This document shows, one piece after another, positions 16,668-25,560 of a DNA stretch of 64,000 nucleotides. The notes beneath the pieces are model-generated. The model was not told the origin of the DNA, ran no database searches, and was given only the letters and a program-made list of their open reading frames with translations. The position numbers and the translations under genes are program-made. This DNA comes from Paenibacillus xylanexedens. GTDB lineage: Bacteria; Bacillota; Bacilli; Paenibacillales; Paenibacillaceae. Positions within the stretch are counted from its first letter, which is position 1. Each line of letters starts with the position of its first letter. Location of the stretch: assembly GCF_017874615.1 (NCBI RefSeq), contig NZ_JAGIKV010000018.1, forward strand, positions 62,001 to 126,000, in the 5' to 3' direction.

Positions 16668-17849
16668 TTACACCTCCTGTATACCCTGATTCATGGATAC
16701 TCCCGCTCCCGACAGCATTCCTTCCCTGGCTGCGCCAGTTCTTGAAGACAATTCAAACTGCCGACGATTCCGGTCGATACCATCCATCATATAGACCAAC
16801 ATTCGAAGCGCCAGCTCATATTGTCCAGGAATGTGTCGATCCGATTGCACACCCTGTCCTTCAACCATATCCATCCCTTGATAAGCTATCGGTACTTCCA
16901 GTGCTGCAGTAACGCAGTCTCGAATGTTCTGCCACGTCGGCCCTGCAGCAATTGGAAAATCAACAAAGGGGAAGCTACCCGGATCAAGGGAATCCAAGTC
17001 AAAAGTTAAATAAGCCGAGTCGACATCGTACTTCTGCCTTACCTCGTTCAGAACACGGCTCACCCTCTCGGGTGTCATATGCTCTGCCGATATCTGAATC
17101 AAGCCAGGATGGCTATACATCTGATCTGCTGAGCGAAGACCACGCAGGCCGATCTGTACAACAGCAGCAACCGTACCCTGCTCTAGCAGATGTCTTACAA
17201 AATTGGAGTGACTGGGATGCTCCTGATGAATGGCATCGATACCGCAATCATGATGGGCATCGAACTGTACCAGCACCCTTCGACTGCCCGTGGCCTTTGC
17301 CATCATCTGAAGCACAGCATGCGTAATAGAATGGTCTCCGCCAATGCAGCATAATAGCGCCTGTTGATCCAGCGCATGATCCAGTGCGGCCGCAAGCCCC
17401 TTTTGATAAGGAACAGCTGTATCCGCCTCCGCTTCATTCATAAGACAAGTACCCCAATCCTGCATGGCTACACTCTCAAGCAATCGTCTCCCACTTCCAA
17501 TATCGTACAAGCTCGAATTCCCTGACTCTTGCAACGATGGATAGATGACCTTTTTCCACGATTCTACACGTAACGCATGCGCAAGTCCGGCAACGGAGGA
17601 GTTTAACATGCTTGTCCCACCAGAATGAGGGATACCCAAGATCCCCAGTTGAGGAGCCCGATGACCGATGAGAGGCTCATACAAAAAAAAAGGCGCTTCC
17701 GCAGGTTCCACCCCCGGCAAATCCGGGGGGCGTTGTGGCTCCAGCTCTTTCGCAGGTTCCAGCTCATAAAACTGGCTGAACGTTTCATCCGCAGCGATCC
17801 ACGTATCTGCAATGCGACGTACCAGATAAGCAGGTTCTGATGTTGTCAT
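16668..17849 (-). CDS. Arginase/ureohydrolase-fold enzyme, candidate peptide arginase
   Basis: Ureohydrolases remove urea or related groups using two Mn ions. The 393-residue protein has all metal motifs: GGDHS (His173), DAHHD (197-201) and DLDSLDP (Asp284, Asp286). It also has the GGTS/GHRAP-type N-terminal loops. It is about 80-90 residues longer than metabolic arginases, with extra N-terminal (about 1-55) and C-terminal parts. Peptide arginases such as OspR convert Arg to Orn inside ribosomal peptides. The operon's precursor has seven regularly spaced arginines and no other obvious arginine substrate, so I favour that role. AGGAGG lies 9 bases before ATG 17849. Agmatinase or free-arginine activity cannot be excluded. 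Confidence 0.85.
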   Translation of the reverse strand: MTTSEPAYLVRRIADTWIAADETFSQFYELEPAKELEPQRPPDLPGVEPAEAPFFLYEPLIGHRAPQLGILGIPHSGGTSMLNSSVAGLAHALRVESWKKVIYPSLQESGNSSLYDIGSGRRLLESVAMQDWGTCLMNEAEADTAVPYQKGLAAALDHALDQQALLCCIGGDHSITHAVLQMMAKATGSRRVLVQFDAHHDCGIDAIHQEHPSHSNFVRHLLEQGTVAAVVQIGLRGLRSADQMYSHPGLIQISAEHMTPERVSRVLNEVRQKYDVDSAYLTFDLDSLDPGSFPFVDFPIAAGPTWQNIRDCVTAALEVPIAYQGMDMVEGQGVQSDRHIPGQYELALRMLVYMMDGIDRNRRQFELSSRTGAAREGMLSGAGVSMNQGIQEV

Positions 17850-17876
17850 GCAAAAACCTCCTGTATGTAGTTAGAG

Positions 17877-19265
17877 TCAAGTCTGTGTGGAATAGCTCTT
17901 ATTCGGCAACGTCGCTTCACCTTCTGTACTGATGTCCTTATCCGCAGACGATTCCACATATTCCCGCTTCAGCATTCGCATGAAAGGCAGCAAGAACGAC
18001 GACATGCCGACCACATTCATGCCAGCAATCACCGCATAGAAGTAAGTAACCTCATTGAAGGCCCGAGTCAATCCCCAGCCAAGTGCGATAATAATCAGAA
18101 AATATACCGCATTCAGGATTATGGCCTGATATCCGCGCCCGCTCTGTTCCATCGTCAGCAGGGTTGTCATCATGGGACCCATGCCAATATAGGAAAGAGC
18201 TACGATGGACAGATACCGTGCTGCTTCTGCTCGGGTTGCCGCGTCTTCGATCAGGAATGCGATAAGTGGATCTCGCCAGATCCAGACGGCAACGGCAATG
18301 ATTACGTATAGAGCAAAGGATTGCAGCAGACCTTGGCGATAGCTTGCATAGGCCCTTGGCCGGTGTGGTGACTGCAAATTATGATTGATGATAATGCCGA
18401 TGGCCGATCCAATCACGATACCCGGCAGGATCGCCATCGTCTGAATTCGATAACCAACGCCAAAGCCAGCAACCGCCCCTTCGCCAAAGTGACTGACAAT
18501 TTTATTGAAAAAAAATGTACTCAGAAAAATCATGCAGTACGAGATGAACACAGGAATACCGACATGTCTGAGGGCCATCAGATGTTTTTGGGCAAAAACA
18601 AAGCGTTCAAAGATCATTTCCCGACGAATGAACAGAATCAGCAGGGAGATGGCCAAGGACAAGACGGAAGTGATCAGGTTGGCATAGATGATGCCCTTCA
18701 GATCCAACCGGAAGACCGACACAAATGTATACACAAGAGCAATGTTTAGCATCGCCATCCCAACCGCGTTCCACGAAGCTGCCTGTGCCCGGCCCAGTCC
18801 TCGTAACGCCGCACTGGTCACCGCCGCCAGGACAGCCGGGATGCTCACTGCCATCATGCCCCCTACGTACAGCGTAAACATGGGCCCAATGTCGGCAGGC
18901 ACACGGTAAAACCATGAGAGCACAGGGGTCAGTAACATCACCATGCCCCCGGTCAGAATGGCAAGCAGCATTGCACTGCCCATCATGTGCACGAACAGTT
19001 GGGTAAATGCACGAGAGCCCCCGGCACGACTGCGCGCCACCGCGACCTGAACAGACAGCTGCATCGCTTCGATGATGGCAATCATGACGAATGAGACAGG
19101 AATATACAATGAGAGCACATATAATACATTTTGACTCGTATGACCCAAGAAAAATACATTGGCCAGTTGTGTAATCACGTTAACCAGAGAAGCGAGCAGC
19201 ATCGGAACGGCCGTACGGAATAACAAACGATGGATCGAGCCGGCCGTATAATCGATCCCCTGCAT
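17877..19265 (-). CDS. MATE-family efflux transporter
   Basis: The 462-residue polytopic protein has about 12 hydrophobic helices in two halves, with the opening IDYTAGSIHRLLFRTAVPMLLASLVN typical of MATE exporters. It lies inside the biosynthetic operon, 18 bases after the preceding gene, so it is the likely product exporter or self-resistance pump. The start is ATG 19265, because GGAGGTG is correctly placed before it. The longer frame from 19280 would begin with GTG inside that ribosome binding site. MATE pumps exchange Na+ or H+ for cationic organic compounds, which suits a polycationic peptide product, although such a long peptide would be an unusual MATE cargo. Confidence 0.9.
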   Translation of the reverse strand: MQGIDYTAGSIHRLLFRTAVPMLLASLVNVITQLANVFFLGHTSQNVLYVLSLYIPVSFVMIAIIEAMQLSVQVAVARSRAGGSRAFTQLFVHMMGSAMLLAILTGGMVMLLTPVLSWFYRVPADIGPMFTLYVGGMMAVSIPAVLAAVTSAALRGLGRAQAASWNAVGMAMLNIALVYTFVSVFRLDLKGIIYANLITSVLSLAISLLILFIRREMIFERFVFAQKHLMALRHVGIPVFISYCMIFLSTFFFNKIVSHFGEGAVAGFGVGYRIQTMAILPGIVIGSAIGIIINHNLQSPHRPRAYASYRQGLLQSFALYVIIAVAVWIWRDPLIAFLIEDAATRAEAARYLSIVALSYIGMGPMMTTLLTMEQSGRGYQAIILNAVYFLIIIALGWGLTRAFNEVTYFYAVIAGMNVVGMSSFLLPFMRMLKREYVESSADKDISTEGEATLPNKSYSTQT

Positions 19266-19283
19266 GAGGTTCACCTCCACAAT

Positions 19284-20252
19284 TCATGAAGTCTTGATTT
19301 CTTGATTCATTGTAAGCCTGCTGAGGATCGGCAGACGTATCACATGCACGCAACAAGCCGATATCATCCGATCGTCATCCCATGAGACGAGCATGACTCG
19401 ATCATCTGGCCTGATAATCCCCCGCTCTAGCTTATCTGCCAGCTGTATCCATACATCACCGCTCTGATAATCGGTTCGTGGTACGCAGATGGTCTTGGAA
19501 GGGGAAATATGCAAAACAGAACTGCCATTGAGACGTAATCCCAGTCTCGACTGAAGAATGACATGCACGGCTCCATGGCTATCCATCCATTCGCGGATCA
19601 TGCCGAGTGCCTCGGATGAAAAAGCCGTGGCATCATCCGATCTGATGGTCCGTTTTCCCGCATAGTGTATCTGCAACGCTCCTTGACCAAGGCCTACCTC
19701 AAGCGCCACCGCCATGTCGCCCAAATCACCCTTAGGTTCAGATGGTTGACCATATGCAATCTGTCCATCGTCATGGAGAATTCGCTGCTCCACCAGAACA
19801 ATCGCAGTCCGTTCGTTAGGAAGCATGCTCCAAAGAGCAGCCTGAATGGCCTCGGTGCCTGCGAGCGCACCCATATGGGTAATACCGAGTGGATGATCAA
19901 CTCGCCACGGAGCCGTTTCAAGCATTCGGGCAAGTGGAGCATTCAATGCATGTCGTTCGGGACAGGTCTGGGCAAGGATCAACCAATCCCAATGCGGCTT
20001 TGTGGACAACTGCTCCAGCACCATAAGCGCAAGATCACCCGCTGTCACCCGTCTCCCGTCTGCCATAAGGGAGCGAGTCAGTGTTCCCACGCGACCATAG
20101 TAGTGATCCTCCATGTATATGTGCGGCGATACGTAAACATAATCATCCGGTGTTGGCCAATCCAGTGTATACAGATGATCCTCCGCAGTAAGCCAGCAAA
20201 TATGATCCACATAGATTGGTGCGCCAATATCACCATGAAGTGAATCAGACAT
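19284..20252 (-). CDS. Divergent thiolase-fold (KASIII-like) protein without the active cysteine
   Basis: The 322-residue protein has a faint FabH/thiolase outline: WLILAQTCPERHALNAPLARML, then PLGITHMGALAGTEAIQAALWSML where the nucleophile-bearing helix should begin, then ERTAIVLVEQRI. At the expected active-site position the sequence reads THMGALAG with no cysteine. It may be a structural partner of one of the cysteine-containing KASIII proteins, like PqsB beside PqsC, or an acyl or amide transferase. ATG 20252 is chosen because GGGAAG precedes it. The longer frame from 20339 would overlap the upstream dehydrogenase by 95 bases. The 8-base overlap kept suggests coupling. The fold assignment is moderately secure; the function is unknown. 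Confidence 0.55.
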   Translation of the reverse strand: MSDSLHGDIGAPIYVDHICWLTAEDHLYTLDWPTPDDYVYVSPHIYMEDHYYGRVGTLTRSLMADGRRVTAGDLALMVLEQLSTKPHWDWLILAQTCPERHALNAPLARMLETAPWRVDHPLGITHMGALAGTEAIQAALWSMLPNERTAIVLVEQRILHDDGQIAYGQPSEPKGDLGDMAVALEVGLGQGALQIHYAGKRTIRSDDATAFSSEALGMIREWMDSHGAVHVILQSRLGLRLNGSSVLHISPSKTICVPRTDYQSGDVWIQLADKLERGIIRPDDRVMLVSWDDDRMISACCVHVIRLPILSRLTMNQEIKTS

Positions 20253-21402
20253 GCTGCATCTTCCCGTTGGCATACGCCTGAAAAACGCTAATCTTCTGAA
20301 TGGACGTTGTGCCTTCCATGAACTCAAAGGCCCTTGCATCGCGATACCATTTGTTCAACAGAGGATGCTCCAGCATGGAACCTGGCCCCATCATCTCCAG
20401 TGCCCATTCCGTCGCTTCCTCGGCAACTGACGCAGCCCGTATTTTACTGAGGGAAGCCAGATATCCCTTATTCGCATCATGGTCAATCTCTGCTGCTGCA
20501 TTCCGAATCATGCTGCGCAGCGCGTGCAGACGCATCTCCAATCGCTCCAATTCTGTCTTTTCACGTTCTGTGAAGATCGTTCTGTGCTCCACAACATAAT
20601 CATAAGCAGCCTGTGCAACACCAAGCGCCAATGCCGCCACACTAGGGCGCATCCGGTGGAATGTACGCAGTGCTCCCCACAGTCCACGCTTGGTTGGGCT
20701 TAAATGACGACCCAGAATATCTTTCTCTTCCAGTGGGAAAGCCTCGAATTGCAGATGGCTGAGTTGCAGACCGCGAAGCCCCATCGTGTCCAGCGGCGTT
20801 GCTGTGAAACCCGGCAGAGAAGGATCAACTATAGCCACCTGAATGCCCAGAGGCGTACGATTGGTCTGAGCGAATACCAGTCCAATACTCGCCCGGTGTC
20901 CGTTCCCAATGTAGAATTTATGTCCGGTTAGCTCCATTCCCCCATCCGGATGTCGCGTAATCCGCGTGCTGATCTCGGTTGCATCTGAACCCTTCTCCGG
21001 CTCTGACAAGGCAAAAACAGCCCAGGCCGGACCTTTCAGAAAGTGGCTATAAAAGCGCTCCTTCTGTTCCTCATCGCCCAAGTCAATCATGACGATGCTG
21101 GACATGGAAGGCCCAGGTCCTCCCAGAAAAACGCCCGCATCTCCTGCGGACAACTGCTCGATCGTAATGACTCTTTCCAGCGAAGAGAGTCCATAATATC
21201 GATCCTGACCTATGGTTACAATTGGCTGGCCGCCATACTCCGGGGGAATCATCATATGATTGATGGCCTGCAGGGCAGACGTGTGCAAAAAATCGGTGAG
21301 TCGGTCTGGCTCCCGGTCAATCGTCTGGCCGATCTGACGAAGCTCCACAGCATACTGCTTCATCACATGCTCGAATATCGCAATCGTTGATGGAGTAATC
21401 AT
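20245..21402 (-). CDS. Acyl-CoA dehydrogenase-family flavoprotein
   Basis: The 385-residue protein is a full-length acyl-CoA dehydrogenase. It shows the N-terminal helical domain, AVFALSEPEKGSDATEISTR in the middle beta domain (FAD and substrate contact), ELTGHKFYIGNG, and the C-terminal FMEGTTSIQKI with the catalytic-base Glu. It would introduce a 2,3-double bond into an acyl thioester using FAD. In carrier-protein pathways such enzymes act on acyl-ACP. The next gene upstream encodes a half-size relative, and the two overlap by 4 bases, so a heteromeric enzyme is likely. Most probably it tailors the acyl chain made by the operon. Confidence 0.9.
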   Translation of the reverse strand: MITPSTIAIFEHVMKQYAVELRQIGQTIDREPDRLTDFLHTSALQAINHMMIPPEYGGQPIVTIGQDRYYGLSSLERVITIEQLSAGDAGVFLGGPGPSMSSIVMIDLGDEEQKERFYSHFLKGPAWAVFALSEPEKGSDATEISTRITRHPDGGMELTGHKFYIGNGHRASIGLVFAQTNRTPLGIQVAIVDPSLPGFTATPLDTMGLRGLQLSHLQFEAFPLEEKDILGRHLSPTKRGLWGALRTFHRMRPSVAALALGVAQAAYDYVVEHRTIFTEREKTELERLEMRLHALRSMIRNAAAEIDHDANKGYLASLSKIRAASVAEEATEWALEMMGPGSMLEHPLLNKWYRDARAFEFMEGTTSIQKISVFQAYANGKMQHV

Positions 21403-22130
21403 GAATATTCCTCCTTAGCTGGCAACAGCATGTTTTTCACCAGTTGGCCTGCATATGTATATGCAGATACGCCATGTCTCAAAAAACCGAAACCGCCGCC
21501 AAGACGTTGAATCTGTCTGAAAGCTTCGTCCAATTCCTGATGTATCCACGCATGAACCCGGACCGATGGAAGACCTGGATTTGCTGAGAGGAAGCGGTCC
21601 TCAGGCAACGTTTCCGCCATGTAGAGCGTTGTCAAGATGTCAGCGACCATGCCTTTCACGAGCTGGTGCTGAAACGTGGATTGTCCGCCCGATATTCGCA
21701 CCGACAAATGCCTGCGAACCTGCTCCAATCCAGCCTTGCACAGCTCTACGCGGAACTCAAGCAGGCGTGTTCTCAGCTCATTCGAGGTCACTTTCTCGCC
21801 TGATATCTCAGCCTTCTCACCCTCATTCGGCTGTACCTTGTATAACAGTAGTCCAGAGGGCTCAAGCATCCGATCCTGCACATGAACGGCATGTAGTTGG
21901 TTCCAACGATACAGCCCTGCTGATTGTTCATGCCAAAGTAAAGCATCTTGTTCCATGAGATGAGCGGTTGCGAGCACGTAGGGACCTGTTGCCAAAAGCA
22001 CTGGACGATTGTTCACCAGCAAGGTTTTTGCCTCCAACATTTCCGATATCGGAGCTACGGGGTTGCCTGCTGCCTTTGATCCGACGGGCTTAGCATCTGG
22101 GCCCTGGAATTCAATAACGTGCATTGTCAT
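21399..22130 (-). CDS. Half-size acyl-CoA dehydrogenase-like protein
   Basis: The 243-residue protein looks like the C-terminal half of an acyl-CoA dehydrogenase. It has a mixed beta segment (LYRWNQLHAVHVQDRMLEPSG) followed by helices, with the end motif QIQRLGGGFGFLRHGVSAYTYAG resembling the QxxGGxGY part that contacts FAD in the family. The N-terminal helical domain is missing and no catalytic Glu is evident. It overlaps the full-length dehydrogenase gene by 4 bases, suggesting a heterodimer in which this chain is the partner. The start may be ATG 22124 rather than 22130, since AGGAGG is 7 bases from the former and only 1 from the latter. Confidence 0.6.
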   Translation of the reverse strand: MTMHVIEFQGPDAKPVGSKAAGNPVAPISEMLEAKTLLVNNRPVLLATGPYVLATAHLMEQDALLWHEQSAGLYRWNQLHAVHVQDRMLEPSGLLLYKVQPNEGEKAEISGEKVTSNELRTRLLEFRVELCKAGLEQVRRHLSVRISGGQSTFQHQLVKGMVADILTTLYMAETLPEDRFLSANPGLPSVRVHAWIHQELDEAFRQIQRLGGGFGFLRHGVSAYTYAGQLVKNMLLPAKEEYS

Positions 22131-22139
22131 TCCTCCTGT

Positions 22140-23096
22140 TCATTCTTCTTCGCATCCTCCATGCTCCACCAGTGCAAAACCAAAAAAACTGCCGAGCCCG
22201 ATACTGACCATGATGGAGCGTCCCTTCCTGCACACCCAGTCCTGCTCCAATCCCGAACTCAGGTTAATGAACGGGTCGGTGGAAAAGGTATGTCCGATTC
22301 GCTGAATGTTATCCAGATATATCCGTTCAAGTCCAACTCCCGTACGTCGCGAGAATTCCTTCCAGGTAGTCCAGTTCACATTATGGGGAAAAATATGATT
22401 CACATCTTCGAAACTCAGGCCTTGCGTTGACAGCAGCTCTTCCATCCCTTGAATGATATGGTCCACATACAATCGGTTAAATGCCGAGATCTCATCGGCG
22501 GTTGCATGATAACCAGTATGGAACCGGGTATCTCGCAGCACATGAGCCGCCTGAACGACATGCTGACAGCTCTCTCTGCTCAATAGAACAGCTACGGCAG
22601 AATCACCCAGAATGGCCGATTTGCGCAGATAGCGCCATTCGGGAGGCAAAAAATTGAATTGATCCGCACAGATCAACAACACATTCCGAATGTGAGGCTG
22701 CGTTTGCGAGATTCGCTCAAGCCATTGAAGAGCGGCTATCGACGATGCACAGTTCATTTGCGATATGCCATAGAACGGTACATGTTCCAGCCCGAAGCGC
22801 TGGAGGACACGCTGCACAAGCCTGTAATCGCCCGGTGTCTGCACCTGGAAGGAATGGACATAGAGAACAAGGTCGATTCCGGAAAGGGCAGGTCTGGTCT
22901 GGAGTCGTTCCACAGCCTGTGCGATCGTATCGTCAAGCATCTGGCCCGGTTCCGTTACAGGCACACCTTCCAGGCGGTGGTACTTGCGCAGAAACTGAAG
23001 CTCGCCTTTCCCAAGCTCCAGGGCAGCCAGCACCTCTTCCGGCTGCTGAATCTGTTCAGGCAAATAGACGCCAATATCCACAATACCGAACCCCAA
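22140..23096 (-). CDS. KASIII (FabH-like) condensing enzyme, cysteine present
   Basis: The 318-residue protein has a complete FabH-type triad. Cys116 is in MNCASS, His is in HIFPHNVN, and Asn is in DPFINLSSG. The C-terminal SIGLGSFFGFALVE strand is typical. KASIII enzymes join an acyl starter to malonyl-ACP or transfer acyl groups. The start is a TTG at 23096, because AAGGAGG stands 7 bases before it. An upstream in-frame ATG at 23138 would extend into the previous gene without a ribosome binding site. It directly follows a cysteine-less KASIII-like gene (23117), so the pair may form one heteromeric enzyme. A second complete KASIII is at 26888. Confidence 0.85.
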   Translation of the reverse strand: MGFGIVDIGVYLPEQIQQPEEVLAALELGKGELQFLRKYHRLEGVPVTEPGQMLDDTIAQAVERLQTRPALSGIDLVLYVHSFQVQTPGDYRLVQRVLQRFGLEHVPFYGISQMNCASSIAALQWLERISQTQPHIRNVLLICADQFNFLPPEWRYLRKSAILGDSAVAVLLSRESCQHVVQAAHVLRDTRFHTGYHATADEISAFNRLYVDHIIQGMEELLSTQGLSFEDVNHIFPHNVNWTTWKEFSRRTGVGLERIYLDNIQRIGHTFSTDPFINLSSGLEQDWVCRKGRSIMVSIGLGSFFGFALVEHGGCEEE

Positions 23097-23116
23097 TGTT
23101 CTCCCTCCTTCTGCGA

Positions 23117-23995
23117 TTAGTGTCCATTCATACTCCATTCACAAGTTCGGATCAGCAAGGCGTGAACAAACGAATCCGTCTGCTCCAGATGCATAAGACA
23201 TATGTACTCGCCCCCGTCCTTCTCTTCCAGTAACTCCTGTAATGCGAAGAATGGCGCTGCACTCCAGCGCGATGGATCATAATTGCTCTTCGATCCACAT
23301 TCGCTGTACCAGACAGCCTGATTGCACTGCTGCTCCAGATCAGGATGGATAAGCAGGTTAATCTGATTCCGGTGAATGGATGCCTGGGCACATAATCGAT
23401 CCAGTACCATCTCCGCAGTATCGGCTATGGAATTCTCGGCATGTCGCATCTCTACCCCAAGCAGGGAAGGTCCTACGCCTGTCATCCGATCAAGGTATAT
23501 GGCTGCGGCCGTGTCCGGTCCAGGCGGTGAAACAAGTTCCATCGTTTCATAGGGGAGAGCCGTCTGGTCCATAACCAGCAGCATGCCTTTCATGTAACCT
23601 TCTCTGCCCAGATAATGCTGAAGCATGTGGAGCGCCGCAAAAGGAGCACCAAAACCAAGATCATTTACAGCAAAACTGATAAAACGGGCCTGATAACGAT
23701 CCATCAAATAATTCACAATTGATATATCCGGGCGGGTATTCGGAAAATTGTATGCCAGCAGCAACACATCCACATCTTGCATGACCCGATCAAGTCCCGT
23801 CTCCTCCAGCAATTCCACACTCATCTCGTGATAGGCATTGTTGTTACGCCCCTGCAAAAGTTGAACATCGTACTTGATCGGAGTACCCGCGAGCATGTCC
23901 TGATGAAATCGCAACAGTTCTGGATGATCAAACGGAGGCTTCTTCTCCGAGAAAAGCCTGACTCCCATCTCCCGTATGGCAACAGGCGAAGCCAT
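23117..23995 (-). CDS. KASIII-like protein lacking the active cysteine
   Basis: The 292-residue protein follows the thiolase-fold outline. RFISFAVNDLGFGAPFAALHML occupies the nucleophile position, but Gly stands where Cys should be. LLIHPDLEQQCNQAVW takes the place of the His motif. It is probably a non-catalytic partner of the KASIII encoded next (22140-23096), in the manner of chain-length-factor or PqsB-type subunits. Its start overlaps the ACP stop by one base (TGATG), a sign of coupled translation. Product and partner are inference; the missing cysteine is seen directly. Confidence 0.65.
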   Translation of the reverse strand: MASPVAIREMGVRLFSEKKPPFDHPELLRFHQDMLAGTPIKYDVQLLQGRNNNAYHEMSVELLEETGLDRVMQDVDVLLLAYNFPNTRPDISIVNYLMDRYQARFISFAVNDLGFGAPFAALHMLQHYLGREGYMKGMLLVMDQTALPYETMELVSPPGPDTAAAIYLDRMTGVGPSLLGVEMRHAENSIADTAEMVLDRLCAQASIHRNQINLLIHPDLEQQCNQAVWYSECGSKSNYDPSRWSAAPFFALQELLEEKDGGEYICLMHLEQTDSFVHALLIRTCEWSMNGH

Positions 23996-24264
23996 CAGGC
24001 CGCAATGAGTTGCTTCTCAATATAGGCAGCCAGGGAACCTACCGTATCAAATACATCGGGCTCCAGATCATCCGGGTTAATCTCCAGACCTTCAATCCGG
24101 TCTTCCAGCGTCATAAGCAGTTCCAGAACCGAGGTCGAATCCAGATAGAGTTCGTCAAATAAAGATGTGCTTAATTGAATATCCTGCCTGGCTTCCGTAT
24201 TCAACACTTCAGCAAGGGCACCTTTGATCTCTTCAAGCAATACTGCAGTTGTCATGATCATCAT
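23995..24264 (-). CDS. Acyl carrier protein
   Basis: The 89-residue acidic protein has the four-helix ACP outline. The attachment motif LDSTSVLELL holds phosphopantetheine on Ser43 after Asp42. The rest is typical (LEDRIEGLEINPDDL, VGSLAAYIEKQL). A GAGGAG site precedes three closely spaced ATGs (24264, 24261, 24255), and the second or third is better spaced. The PPTase at 12302 should activate it. The gene lies between the decarboxylase and the KASIII pair, as expected for a carrier that presents the starter amino acid and then the growing chain. It resembles BtrI-like carriers in context rather than the primary fatty acid AcpP. Confidence 0.9.
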   Translation of the reverse strand: MMIMTTAVLLEEIKGALAEVLNTEARQDIQLSTSLFDELYLDSTSVLELLMTLEDRIEGLEINPDDLEPDVFDTVGSLAAYIEKQLIAA

Positions 24265-24273
24265 CTCTCCTCA

Positions 24274-25560
24274 TCAATTGGTTATTGCCGTGTCGGACAC
24301 TTGAATCAAACGTTGCTTGGACAGTAGATCCTGCGGAGTATCTCGCTCACGGATCAAGTGAGCCTCCCCAGCGACAATCAGCACTTCCGCCGGACTTCCA
24401 TGACTCAAAAAGTGTGTGGGAGAAGCCGTTGGTCCATAGGCTCCCGAATGAAAAACACCGATTAGATCGCCCCGTTCAACAGGAGGAAGCAATACCCGTT
24501 TCCCAACAACATCATTCGGCGTACATAAGGGACCCGTAATATTGTATTCGGCTACAGGGGACTCACCATAACGCGTCAGGGAGGCAATCGGAAAGTTACG
24601 CTTCACGTAAGAACCTGTTCCCACCGCTGCCATATGGCAGTTCGTTCCACCATCGGTTACAACGAAGTGCTCTCCATACGATTGCTTGACGTATAGGGCT
24701 CGACTGACCAACATACCGCAGGTGCCTACCAGATACCGCCCAAGCTCCATGAACAGCCGGGTGTTGGCATGACTATTCCGAAACGATTCGAACATTGGAT
24801 TCAACTGTTCTGTCAGTGTGGCTATGGATAGGGACTGCTCACCTTCATGGTAGGGCACGCCCAATCCCCCGCCTACATCGACCATACGCAGCGTGATATC
24901 CAGCTCGTTCTCGATTCGATCAGCCAATTCCAGAATATGACGGGTATTCTGAACGATCGGTTCTACATCCAACATGCGGGTTCCCATGTACACGTGAAGT
25001 CCCATGATCTCCACATGGGAGTAGCTCTCGAACTGCTCTTTCCCCTGGAGCACACTTTGCTCATCCATACCAAACTGACGTGGTTTTCCACCCATGGTCA
25101 GCCTGGAGCCTTTAACAGAAAAGGAAGGATTCACTCGCAGGGCCACCGGCACGATTCGCCCCTCACTTGCAGCGATGATCTCTATGCGCTCCAGCTCCTG
25201 GAACGATTCACATACAATCGCATATATCCCCAGACGTATGCATGCCGTAATCTCGTCATCGCTTTTTCCGGGTCCAAGGAAAATAATGCTTTCTGGCGCT
25301 ACTCCAGCCTGTACGGCCGTATGTAATTCTGCCAGGGAACATACCTCTGCCTGCGCGCCCATCTCCTGCAACATGTGCACGATCGAAATATTCGGATTGG
25401 CCTTCAATGAATAGAACAGCTCCACTTGAGGCGTAAGCAATCCCCGAAGCTCCTGATACACCTGCTGCAACACATCCCCGTCATATATATACAGCGGAGT
25501 TCCGAATTTCTCAGCGATGTCCGAGACACGCAACTGCTGAATCTGATATTCCGTAGACAC
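24274..25560 (-). CDS. PLP-dependent fold-III decarboxylase, BtrK-like candidate
   Basis: The 428-residue protein belongs to the alanine-racemase-fold decarboxylases (DAP, ornithine and arginine decarboxylases and BtrK). The PLP lysine is Lys53 in FYSLKANPN. GGGLG (230-234) grips the phosphate, and Cys346 in GPLCTPND is the catalytic cysteine from the partner subunit. With an ATP-grasp ligase upstream and an ACP downstream, the set matches BtrJ-BtrI-BtrK of butirosin biosynthesis, where BtrK decarboxylates glutamyl-ACP to 4-aminobutyryl-ACP. A free-amino-acid decarboxylase is the alternative. The start is GTG 25560, with AGGTGAT in front and no gap from the upstream stop. Confidence 0.85.
   Translation of the reverse strand: MSTEYQIQQLRVSDIAEKFGTPLYIYDGDVLQQVYQELRGLLTPQVELFYSLKANPNISIVHMLQEMGAQAEVCSLAELHTAVQAGVAPESIIFLGPGKSDDEITACIRLGIYAIVCESFQELERIEIIAASEGRIVPVALRVNPSFSVKGSRLTMGGKPRQFGMDEQSVLQGKEQFESYSHVEIMGLHVYMGTRMLDVEPIVQNTRHILELADRIENELDITLRMVDVGGGLGVPYHEGEQSLSIATLTEQLNPMFESFRNSHANTRLFMELGRYLVGTCGMLVSRALYVKQSYGEHFVVTDGGTNCHMAAVGTGSYVKRNFPIASLTRYGESPVAEYNITGPLCTPNDVVGKRVLLPPVERGDLIGVFHSGAYGPTASPTHFLSHGSPAEVLIVAGEAHLIRERDTPQDLLSKQRLIQVSDTAITN

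Noticed and set aside
24274..25560. The PLP decarboxylase as ordinary lysA
   Set aside because: Its position between an ATP-grasp ligase and an ACP, and the GPLCTPND motif, fit carrier-linked decarboxylases better, although the alternative is not excluded.
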